17,311 nt of DNA from Hepatocystis sp. ex Piliocolobus tephrosceles (lineage: Eukaryota; Apicomplexa; Aconoidasida; Haemosporida; Plasmodiidae): positions 1 to 17,311 of the forward strand of contig CABPSV020000396.1 in the NCBI GenBank assembly GCA_902459845.2. The letters run 5' to 3'. The translations under genes and the position numbers were made by a program. The notes under the pieces were generated by a model. It saw only the letters and a list, made by a program, of their open reading frames with translations. It was not told the DNA's origin and did no database searches. Numbering within the stretch: the stretch's first letter is position 1; each line of letters opens with the position of its first letter. This document shows, in pieces, positions 1-9,199 of the stretch.

Positions 1-514
1 CAATGGTGCTTTAACCATAGTGTTAAAAGCATGTATGTATGTATATATATGTATATAATATTTTTATGGTAATTATAATTTTTTCTTATTGTCATCCAGT
101 ATAATAATCATATATAAAAGGCTATTTTTCTAACGCAGTTTGAAAGAAATAATAAATAGCCAAAAAATAAACAAAAATTTATACCATGTATATATAAACA
201 TATATTATACATATATATTATACATATATACTATACATATATATATATATATTTAGTTTGAACATGCTTACTCGTATATATAATTATTAACATATATAGC
301 TCTTTAGTTTATACCTTTGTAAACAGAAATAAAAAATAAAATTTAAAAAAATTTAAAATAAGAAAACAAAAAAAAATTAATATCTATTTAAAATTTTTTT
401 TTTAATTTTTATATCCACTGGAATAGTATAGAAATATTTTTTTTTTATATCAAAATAAACTTTTTTATAAGAAAAAAAAAAAAAAAAAAAAAAAAATAAT
501 TGTGCGAAAAAAAT
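1..514 (+). promoter_or_regulatory. 5' flank and probable leader of the SET2 gene
   Basis: No coding sequence was found here. The stretch is TA-rich, with repeated tatacatata blocks at about 200-252, short A and T runs, and a run of 25 A at 472-496 ending 18 bases before the chosen start codon. Two very short upstream reading frames are visible: ATG at 186 (three codons before TAA) and ATG at 264 (eight codons, stop at 288-290). No ATG lies between 291 and 514. That the promoter or transcript start lies in this stretch is inferred from position only; no core promoter motif is identifiable by eye. The left end may still hold the flank of another gene. Confidence 0.5.
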
Positions 515-572
515 ATGCAATTTATTGATTATGAATATATAAATAACAGCAGTAGTGTTAACAATAGGAATA

Positions 573-612
<40 letters not shown>

Positions 613-2200
613 TGAAAACAATACAAGCAATTTAGACCTTAGTTATAAAAGGGATGACTATGACAAGAATAGTAAAAAAAAATACTATTATTACTATGAC
701 CATGCTAAACATAAAAACAAAAAAAAAGAAAACTACAACAATAATGGTATAAATAGATATATAAATAATGAAATATATAATAGATATAAATCATCATTTG
801 GTAATGTTTATGATTATAAAAATGAAGAATATAAAAAGTATCAAAGAGATAACAACGGTTGTAGGAAAATGTTAGACTTATATACTTATACAGGTGAACA
901 CAATAGTGGTCATGCTTATAACTATGATGTAGAATTGAAGGTAAAAGAAGGACCTATGAAAAATACAAACAAGTATATTGTTAATAATAATAATAATTTT
1001 AAAAAATATGATGTAGAAGTAAAAAGGAAACAGTATTCGTATCCTTATGTATGTAATGCATCAAACAGAAATTATAACAGTTGTACTAACCGTACCAGCC
1101 AAAATAATAAAATAAATGTATCATGTTTTTGTAAAAAAAAAGAAAAAAAAAGGAAGTTAATGAACGAATTTATAGAGGTTCACAACATGAATAGTTATGA
1201 TATAGATAATTATAAACATAAAGTTTCAATTAATAATAACGAACTAGACGATCAAGAGTTTTACAATAATATATTATATCACGAAACGCTAAAAAAAAAT
1301 AATGTACTTAACAATGTAGTGACTAAAAACATACAGTCCACTGATATATGTCCCAACTTGGACCATATCAATTGCAATAAAAACAGTTCATATAATATGG
1401 ACAAAAACATTTGTGTTAACTCCCCTTTTTTTTTATATGTAAAAAAAAAAAAAAATTCAGATGACAATACGATTGATATTACACGTGATAACATAAACAA
1501 ATTAAGACATACCGATACATTTACTCCTAATATTAACGAAAATACAAATTACATTAATGTAAAAAATTTAAAAAAACAAAACATTAACTGTGAAAAATGT
1601 ATAAGTAAGTCAAAACAACTTTTAATGTCACAATTAGGATCCTTTAACAAATATAGGCCCGATGAAAATAGCAATATCAACTGTAGTTATAGCAATAGAA
1701 AAAATAACAATTATAATTACATCAATCACAGTGGACCTAATAAATGTTGCTTCCATAATTGTAAAGAATTAAACCTTGTGAGTGATAAAATAAATAACAA
1801 TAATAATATTTTTACTAGCTGTGAAAATATAATTTTGTCAAAAACAACAACAAAAAAAAAAAACAAATGCAACAAAAAAAAATTAAATAAAAAAAACAAT
1901 ATAAACTATTTTTTAAAAATATACAAAAATATTAATTCTAGTAAATTTTTGTTAATTAATGATATAAAATACTATATACATTTTCAAAAACAATTAAAAT
2001 ATATAAAAAACATTTCTAAAAACCGATATATTATTTTTTTTCAAAATATTAACAAAAAAAAAATTGTAGTAAACTTTACATATGCGAATGACTGGAATAG
2101 TAACAGCAATTACGACATTAAGTGTGTTCGCCAATTATGCAGAAGTAACAATGAACGTTACAACAATTTGAAAAATTTTATTTTACCAATTTATTTTACA

Positions 2201-2273
<73 letters not shown>

Positions 2274-5200
2274 AAACGGAAAAAAAAATAATAAAAAAAG
2301 AGAAAGCTAAAAAAAAGAAAAGAAAAAAAAAAATGAATATGCAAACCATGCAAAATAAACACAATACGATGACCACGCAAGTTATGCAAAACAACTTATG
2401 CGCCAATTCTCAAGTAAATAATTTATATAAAAATAATTACTTTTTTAAAAATAATAACAACACAAATGTAGATTTAAATTTGCATAAAAATGAATTGTGT
2501 TATAATAATTGTTTATCATTAAATTATAATATAAATAAAAAAAAAAACATACCTTCCAATTTTTATCAAAATGACGAAGATAGTTTTATGGATAAACACA
2601 ACTGTTGTATATCTGCAAACTATATAAACGAAAATTATAGTAACAACATAGATTGTTGTGAAAATAATAATATAGTAAGTGGATATATGGGAAATGGACA
2701 TATGGGAAATGGACATATGGGGAATGGATATATGGGGAATGGATATATGGAAAATGGATATATTGGAAATGGACAAAATAATTATTATTTAAATTGCTGT
2801 TTGGGATGTGTTAATTACTTACAAAATGGGTTAAGGAAAATAGAAGACAACATACCAAGTATATATAATAAACCAAACAACCCAAACACCCATCACAAGT
2901 TTACTACGCAACAGAATATATCTATCGATATGATTAACAGTAATAACGAGAACTATAATATAGATGAACATGGAGAAAATAATGAAGAAAACAAATATTA
3001 CGAACATAGAGAGGACGAAAGGAGGGAGGAAAATAATAGAAAAGACGAAAGGAGAGAAGACGAAAGGAGAAATAACGAAAGTAGAGATAACGAAAATGGA
3101 GAGGACGAAAGTAGAGATAACGAAAATGGAGAGGACGAAAATGGAGAGGACGAAAGTGGAGAGGACGAAAATGGAGAGGACGAAAATGGAGAGGACGAAA
3201 ATGGAGAGGACGAAAATGGAGAAGACGAAAAAGAAGAATCAAGCACAAATTTAATAAACGATGAAAAGAAAAAGCTACTGAACTGTTATTATTACGATGT
3301 TTTAAAATGTCATAAAGAATATACTATGTGTGGTCACAATGACAACAAAAGTTTTTATTTTTGTGAATTCTGTGAACAGAATATTTTTAATTTGAATAAT
3401 ATTTTAAGTCCTCAAGAAGCCAAAGAATGTTTTTATACTTGTACATATTTTTGCGGTAAAAGTTATCATAAAAATTGTGTTAGTTATATTATAAAAGAAA
3501 ATAAATATATTTGTTTTTTTTGTATATACGACATTAATTTTTGTGCCATATGTAAAGACATTGCACTAACGGATACACTACTAACATGTTATTACCCATT
3601 ATGTAATATTTATGTTCATGCAGAGTGTATTGAAGATAGTTATATGTCAAGTTTATGTTTAAAAATGTATGGTAATGAGTATTATGATGATCTTATACAT
3701 GAGCAACATCAGAAACAACGACAAAAAAAAAAGAAGAAAAAAAAAAAAAAAAAAAAAAAAATCGTTAGTGATACACAAATTATAAAATGTATACAAAAAT
3801 GTTTAAAAACTATTAGAAAAAATAAACGAAATAAACAAAAACAGGAGAAAAAAAGAATAAAATTTATGAATAAAAACAAAATAATAAATAATTTGTATTA
3901 TGATAAAGGTTATTATGATAAAGGTTATTATGATAAAGGTTATTATGATAAAGGTTATTATGGTACTGGTTATTATGGTACAAGTTATTATGGTACAGGT
4001 TATTATGGTACTAGTTATTATGAAACTAAAAAACCAATGGAGTACAGAATGGATAATATATTAAGTAACATTGACTATAGTAGTTGTAGCGAAAGTAAAA
4101 ATTATGTCAAAAAAAATCGAGTGTTGAAGAAATATATTTGTCCATTACATGCATGTTACGAATGTAAACGTTTGTATATACATATTTTAGATGAAAAAAA
4201 ACAAACATTTGATAATGTAAACAAGATAGACAATAATTTATATCGATGTATAAAATGCTTAAAATGTGTCCATTATTATTGTATGCACGATTATTATTTT
4301 GTTGTATCTTATAAATCAAGACTTATGTTTTGTTTAAATCACATACCTTACTACAAAAAACAGCATATGAAATTATTGAATGTTTCTCAGAGAATAAGTT
4401 CAAATGTTGTTGATAGTGTTTGTAAATCCATAACTAATAATGAATATAACATATATGAAAAAAATGGGACTGATTGTTTTGATAGTGATATGAGTAGTTA
4501 TAGTAAAGCTACGATTAGAAAAAGTATAAACGAAAAAAATGTTACTTATAAGGACAACTATAATCAATGTAACAACCACACGAGAAACACTTTATGTAAC
4601 ATTCCCAAAATTAATAACAATATAGATTCTATCAAAAATGATATGTATATGACTTCTCAATCAGAAACTTTTTATAATAAAACAAAAAGTCACTTAATGA
4701 AAAAATTTTGTTTAGCATATGACAAAAAAACAAGAGTAACAAATTCGGTTGATTTAAAAAATAAAAAAGAAATTAAAATAATGAATAAAAATAAACCATA
4801 TAATTTACATGATATTAGTACCAGTCATACCAACATACTAGAAAATCAAAACAAAATATATGAGAACAACCTATGTAATGATAACAACCCATGTAATGAT
4901 AACAACCCATGTAATGATAACAACCCATGTAATGATAACATTAAAGGAGAAAATATAATGAACGACATGAGCGATATTAATTACATGGTTGACATAGATA
5001 ACATGAACAAACGCCCATATGAATATATAGATGATTTCCATAGCGATATTGAGAAGTGTTCATCATCCCCTACAAACAGACTTTGTGACTGTTGGATGAA
5101 TTCAAATGAATACATTAACAACCATGATACTAGTAGGAACTATAATGAACACAATGAAAATAATGAACACAATGAAAATAATGGATATAATGAAAATAAT

Positions 5201-8134
5201 GAATATAATGAAAATAATGAATATAATGAAAATAGGTGTAAGAGTTATAACAATTTTATAACTTCTGTTGGAAAAACAGAAAATATTTGCAAAACATATA
5301 TGAACGATAATATTTATATCGATAGTTATACACTGAATAATTTAAATGGTGAATATTTAAATTATAAAAAAATAACAAACATAAAAAGCGATAATGGCAC
5401 AAATAGTGATAAAGACACAAATAACAATAAAGACACAAATAGCGATAATGACACAAATAGAGATAATGACACAAATAGCGATAATGACACAAATAGCGAT
5501 AATGACACAAATAGCGATAATGACACAAATAGCGATAATGACACAAATAGCGATAATAACAATAATAAGTACATAACAAAAATAATAAAAATGTTAATAA
5601 AAAAATCATATGCCTATTCTGTTGAAAATAAGAGTACACATGATTTAAATGTACAAAAGAAACCTCCAAGTATTAATAATTTGGATAAAACTCTAAAAAA
5701 AAAAAAAAAAAAATTATAAATAAAAAAAAAAAAAAAAAAAAAAAAAAGAATTAAAAAAAAAAATAGCCAATATACAAAAATATTTATTATCTATAAATGA
5801 AATAAATCTTGATAACATAAACGAAGAATGTAGTGACTATGTACAAATTCTATATAACATGAAAAAAGAGTTTCTTAAATATTTATCTTTTTTTTTCAAT
5901 AGTATAGACAAAAATAAAACTAAAACAAGTACTATGTATGTTGATTCTGTTTTGAATGGTGTAGAATCTGACGAAGGAAACTGGGAATTTCAAAATAGAT
6001 TGTATGAAATTGCAAATGGTTATATAAAAAAAGATTTAGTAGAATGCGACATGACACAAGAAGATAGTATAGCATCCACTTATGTAGTGGAAGAAAATGA
6101 AAAGTTAAACGAACAAAAAGAACAAAAAGAACAAAAAGAACAAAAAGAACAAATTGACACAAACATTACAGATAAAAATAAAACAAATATAATATTAAAT
6201 GATATAAAAAATAACAATTGTGATGAATTAAAAAATTTTAATAATAATGAAGAAAATAAAGGATTAAATAATGAACAGGATAAAAACCATAGTTACACTA
6301 AACACGAGTATAAAAATAAATTTTTAGAAAATAAATCACATATGTGTACATATGGTAATAACAGTGATATGTATGAAGGAAATGAACTTAAAATAAATAA
6401 GAATACTTTAAATGAATACAATTCGATAATAAATAAAAGTAAGAGTAATGGTAGCAATAACTGTTGTAATAGCAACAACAACGATTGTGAAAGGAACAGC
6501 AACAATTGTGACAGGAACAACAACGATTATGAAAGACACGACAATAATAATGGTAAGCAAAACAATAATAAGAATAATGATAATAATAATAATAATAATA
6601 ATAACCCACCTGTTAGAAGGTACAGAAGTAGAAAACCCAAAGTAATTATTATGAACAAAGATAACACAGAAATAGCAAATTTCTTTTTGTTAATTAAAAA
6701 CAAACATAAAGTAGATGTAACAGCATTAAAAAAATTTACCAGTTACATAGATTTTAAATATATTGCCAAAAATTATTATTTAAATAATGAATATAAAGAA
6801 ATGTTATCTTATAAAACACTTGATTCTAAATGTCATTGTAAAACCATGTGTGCCCCTTTTTCGTGTCATAACTATGCTAATAAAATACAATGTACAAAGA
6901 ACTTATGCAATTTATATAGATCGATTCAAAATATAAGATGTTTCAACAAACCTTTTAAAAATTCGTACATAGCGGATCTAGAAGTAATGTTTGTTCCTTA
7001 TATGTGATTTTTTTTTTTTTTTTTTTTTTTTTTTACGTATACATGTTTTTATCATATATATATATATGTATATATATATATATGTGTGTATATGTATGTT
7101 TTTTCATTGTTTGCTTTAACCCTTTTATAGGTAAGAAGATCATGGAAAAACAAATACGGAGTGTATTGTAACAAAAATATAAAATGTGGTGAACTTATCT
7201 GTGAATATGTTGGTGAAATATTAAATGAAAAAGATATAAAACCTAGGATAAAAATGTATGAACAAGAAAATAAGAATAATGTATATGATTTATATTTAGT
7301 TAAGATAAGCGAAAGGTTATATATTGATAATAATAAGAAAGGTAACATATCAAGGTTTATTAATATTTCTTATTCTTCAAATTGTGTTTTACAAAAATGG
7401 CTAGTTGATGATTATTTTAGAATAGGTATCTTTGCATCGCAGAACATATCAGCTGGTGACGAAATCCTATACAATAAAAAGTAAGATATTTATGTATGTG
7501 TAAATTCTGTATGTATGTATATATATGTTGCATATGTTACATATATATACAGTATTATATATCCATTTGTATATGTACAGTATTATATACCCTTTTTTAC
7601 ATACACAATTACGTGTGGTATTGTTCCCACTTTTTTTTTTTTTTTTTTTTTTTACAGCTACGACATAAGTATGTGTCATCCGTTAAACCGACCCAACTCA
7701 TCCGAAAACATAAAAGATAAATTAGAAGTTATCGAAGAAGATGAGAGTATACCAGTAAGCGATATAGAGATAACAAATAATAATACTTTTAGTTTAGTTG
7801 ATAATTTTAATAAATTACATAGTAAACTACAAGAATGGAATATACATATAAATAGTATAAATATTCAAAATTTATATAAATATAACAAGTTTAATACAAT
7901 ACAATTAAGACTAATTGAAACCTTTGCAACATGGATTTTATATGATTTGAATTTTAAAATGGATAAGTTTTTTTTTTCTTTTAAATCCAAACCAATAAAT
8001 ATATCAAGTGACTTTTGGAAAATATTAAGTTCGTCTTTTTCTGAAGGTGAAAAAAGTATTATTAATACTTTTAGTTTATTTTTACCTTCACTTATAAAAA
8101 TGGGACAACTATATAGGATACAGCAGGTACATAC

Positions 8135-8166
<32 letters not shown>

Positions 8167-8997
8167 TTTACAGCAATTTGTTTATATGCATTTATTTTAC
8201 TCATTTATATATTCTGCATGAATGTTATTACATATGCGTACAAAACACACAAAAGGGACATTACTACTTATTATCATCACTATTGTAATTATTATTATTA
8301 TTATTATTGTTATTGTTATTTTATTTTATTTTATTTTATTTATTTTATTTTATTTTTTTTTGTTACTTATTAACAGTATAGCTACATCGTACAAAATATT
8401 GTTGGATCTGAACATACGGTATGGAATTTAATTGACTCTGGATTTGCTGATGACGAAGTAAGCAATTAAAACAGCGTAAAATACGTAAAACATACAAAAT
8501 AAACATTGCTATATTTTCACGGTTCAAACTATCAGCCATATATACATAAACTTAGATATGAATACCAGTTCATAGGCATTCAAACGTTAAGTATTTTTTT
8601 TTTTTTTTTTTTTTTTTTGTAGGTATGTAGAAAATGCAAAAAGTGTGGTAACCTAACAACTTGTGACAAATGTTTTAATAGTTATCATCAATTATGTGGA
8701 AATATGCGTGCGAAAAATCATAAGAATAACGAATATGTTTTATGTAAGTTTTGTCAAAAATCTGACCATAAACTACATTGGATTAAACAAACTTTTAGAA
8801 ATAAAATTATACATGCAGCTGAAATTAGAAGTAAAACGTTTTACAAACAAAATCATTACATTACATCATTACTCAAAAAATCAGTAAAATATACAAAAAA
8901 CCAATCAATAGAATCTATTATAGAACACAATTTAAAAGAGTCAAATAAAACTAAAACAAAATATAAAAATTTTCAATACAAGTATGTTAAAGATTGA
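515..8997 (+). CDS. SET2: Histone-lysine N-methyltransferase SET2/SETvs (PHD fingers, AWS, SET), six exons
   Basis: Chromatin enzyme of the SET2/NSD/ASH1 class, which methylates histone H3 (K36 for SET2) using S-adenosylmethionine in the nucleus. The P. falciparum member is known as SET2/SETvs and is tied to var gene silencing. Proposed exons are 515-5669, 5767-6983, 7131-7480, 7658-8126, 8377-8457 and 8623-8997, giving 2,548 residues, in line with the length I recall (unverified) for this protein. Domains in order: Asn/Lys-rich N-terminus; PHD1 (C950, C953, C976, C980, H985, C988, C1000, C1003); PHD2 (C1010, C1013, C1025, C1030, H1035, C1038, then probably C1209/H1212 after a long insertion); PHD3 (C1214, C1217, C1245, C1248, H1253, C1256, C1273, H1276); repeat-rich spacer; AWS cysteines C2074-C2110; SET from V2125 with EYVGE at 2149-2153 and RFIN at 2199-2202; C-terminal PHD4 (C2426, C2429, C2437, C2440, H2445, C2448, C2464, C2467). 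No post-SET cysteine cluster is visible. The first in-frame ATG is at 515. The least certain part is the exon 1-2 junction. Confidence 0.9.
572..616 (+). repeat. AAT trinucleotide run encoding poly-Asn
   Basis: AAT/AAC codons near the N-terminus of SET2 encode an almost pure Asn tract about a dozen residues long. This is the low-complexity asparagine insertion typical of P. falciparum proteins. Confidence 0.9.
2206..2270 (+). repeat. Uninterrupted 65-base A tract inside coding sequence (poly-Lys)
   Basis: Sixty-five consecutive A bases lie within SET2 exon 1. In frame they read as 21 lysines (residues 565-585), flanked by a Leu codon and an ATG, and the frame stays open on both sides. This is the longest homopolymer in the window and it lies inside a gene rather than a spacer. 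Confidence 0.95.
2681..2773 (+). repeat. 15-bp tandem repeat encoding G-(Y/H)-M-G-N
   Basis: About six copies of a 15-base unit (ggatatatggggaat and close variants) encode Gly-Tyr/His-Met-Gly-Asn in SET2 exon 1. Variants change Tyr to His, Gly to Glu and Met to Ile. The unit is a multiple of three, so copy number can change without breaking the frame. Confidence 0.92.
3002..3238 (+). repeat. 15-bp acidic/charged tandem repeat (D-E-N-G-E and D-E-R-R-E types)
   Basis: An array of 15-base units (gacgaaaatggagag and variants) encodes a strongly charged stretch from about residue 830 to 908. The 5' part is Arg-containing (DERRE-like) and the 3' part is homogenised DENGE-type. It lies just upstream of the first PHD finger, giving an acidic block before the zinc fingers. 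Open frames on both strands here are artefacts of the repeat. Confidence 0.93.
3722..3761 (+). repeat. A-rich poly-Lys tract within the PHD2 insertion
   Basis: AAA/AAG codons encode about 14 lysines (residues 1070-1083), ending in a pure A run of 24 bases. Arg/Lys/Gln-rich sequence follows, making a strongly basic segment between the zinc ligands assigned to PHD2. Confidence 0.9.
3896..4022 (+). repeat. 15-bp tandem repeat encoding Y-Y-D-K-G then Y-Y-G-T-(G/S)
   Basis: Eight to nine 15-base units. The first four (tattatgataaaggt) encode Tyr-Tyr-Asp-Lys-Gly. The next four alternate Tyr-Tyr-Gly-Thr-Gly and Tyr-Tyr-Gly-Thr-Ser, and a degenerate Tyr-Tyr-Glu-Thr ends the array. It sits in the insertion inside the zinc-finger region of SET2. 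Confidence 0.93.
4865..4940 (+). repeat. 18-bp tandem repeat encoding N-P-C-N-D-N
   Basis: Four copies of an 18-base unit (aacccatgtaatgataac) encode Asn-Pro-Cys-Asn-Asp-Asn; the first copy has Leu for Pro. It lies in the long spacer between PHD3 and the AWS cluster and adds regularly spaced cysteines that are unlikely to be zinc ligands. Confidence 0.9.
5141..5235 (+). repeat. 18-bp tandem repeat encoding N-E-(H/Y)-N-E-N
   Basis: About five copies of an 18-base unit (aatgaatataatgaaaat and variants), first with His and then with Tyr at the third residue. Frame-preserving low-complexity array in the SET2 spacer. Confidence 0.9.
5396..5560 (+). repeat. 18-bp tandem repeat encoding D-T-N-S-D-N
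   Basis: About nine copies of an 18-base unit (gacacaaatagcgataat), degenerate at the 5' end and nearly identical over the last six copies. It lies about 110 bases before the proposed exon 1 donor. Long open frames on both strands across it are shadows of the repeat. Confidence 0.93.
5670..5766 (+). other. Proposed intron 1 of SET2 (A-rich, atypical)
   Basis: The exon 1 frame meets TAA at 5717-5719. Coding resumes in another frame that is open from 5724, and residues encoded from about 5767 look like ordinary protein. A GTATTA donor at 5670 and a TAG acceptor at 5764-5766 join the two frames correctly (phase 1) and give a 2,548-residue product. The 97-base interval contains A runs of 19 (5695-5713) and 26 (5722-5747) and lacks the T-rich acceptor tract of the other introns. 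Alternatives are a donor at 5634, an acceptor at 5748, or no intron but two independent length errors in the A runs. A single frameshift cannot work, because each remaining frame hits a stop (5721-5723 or 5752-5754). Confidence 0.6.
6108..6152 (+). repeat. 9-bp repeat encoding E-Q-K
   Basis: About five copies of gaacaaaaa in SET2 exon 2 encode Glu-Gln-Lys units, a short charged, probably helical or coiled tract before the Asn-rich region that precedes the AWS cluster. Confidence 0.85.
6984..7130 (+). other. Intron 2 of SET2
   Basis: Donor GTAATG follows the codons for Asp-Leu-Glu, and acceptor TTTTATAG ends at 7130 before the codons for Val-Arg-Arg-Ser-Trp. It is phase 0 and 147 bases long, with a T run and a TA microsatellite. 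It falls between the AWS cluster and the first SET strand (the KYGVY motif), and splicing restores continuous AWS-SET similarity. Reading through would hit TGA at 7005. Confidence 0.9.
7481..7657 (+). other. Intron 3 of SET2
   Basis: Donor GTAAGA at 7481 and acceptor after a 23-base T run with ACAG ending at 7657. The intron is phase 2: AA plus C makes the Asn codon in the segment Y-N-K-N-Y-D at the end of the SET core. It is 177 bases long and rich in TA and TGTA repeats. Both sites match the usual Plasmodium pattern. Confidence 0.93.
8127..8376 (+). other. Intron 4 of SET2
   Basis: Donor GTACAT at 8127 follows two Gln codons (phase 0). The acceptor TTAACAG ends at 8376. At 250 bases it contains a TA microsatellite, then an ATT-type run (about 8285-8320) and a TTTTA-type run (about 8320-8350). 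A second possible acceptor (TTTTACAG ending at 8173) would lead to an in-frame TGA after about 15 codons, so 8376 is preferred. Confidence 0.85.
8458..8622 (+). other. Intron 5 of SET2
   Basis: Donor GTAAGC at 8458 follows Asp-Asp-Glu codons. The acceptor is a T run of 24 bases followed by GTAG, ending at 8622. It is phase 0 and 165 bases long. Splicing fuses the short exon 8377-8457 to the codons Val-Cys-Arg-Lys-Cys that open the last PHD finger. Confidence 0.92.
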
Positions 8998-9051
8998 AAA
9001 AAAAAAAAAAAAAAGTATATTTTATAAGCACATAAATGGGTATAAAAAAGC

Positions 9052-9090
<39 letters not shown>

Positions 9091-9157
9091 AGAGACAAAA
9101 TACAAATTAGGAACTTTTTATGTTTTATTGTTTGCACATGTGCATATATATAATATG

Positions 9158-9199
<42 letters not shown>

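Noticed and set aside
2934..3248. Open frames on both strands over the acidic repeat
   Set aside because: All three non-native frames read a single 5-residue motif and exist only because the 15-bp unit has no stops in any frame.
4865..4940. NPCNDN repeat cysteines as another zinc-binding module
   Set aside because: Single Cys per 6 residues with no paired C-x2-C or His spacing; better explained as a simple tandem repeat.
5256..5669. Long open frame on the minus strand over the DTNSDN repeat
   Set aside because: Its protein is a repetitive His/Tyr/Leu/Cys string that mirrors the sense repeat; no start context, domain or independent composition supports a gene.
5695..5754. Single homopolymer miscount explaining the exon 1 frame break
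   Set aside because: After the first A run, one alternative frame stops at 5721-5723 and the other at 5752-5754, so at least two changes would be needed. One intron is simpler.
7515..7657. 5' extension of SET2 exon 4 through the T run
   Set aside because: It reads repetitive Tyr/Ile and poly-Phe, and a strong acceptor (T run plus ACAG) ends at 7657. Splicing there restores the SET C-terminal motif.
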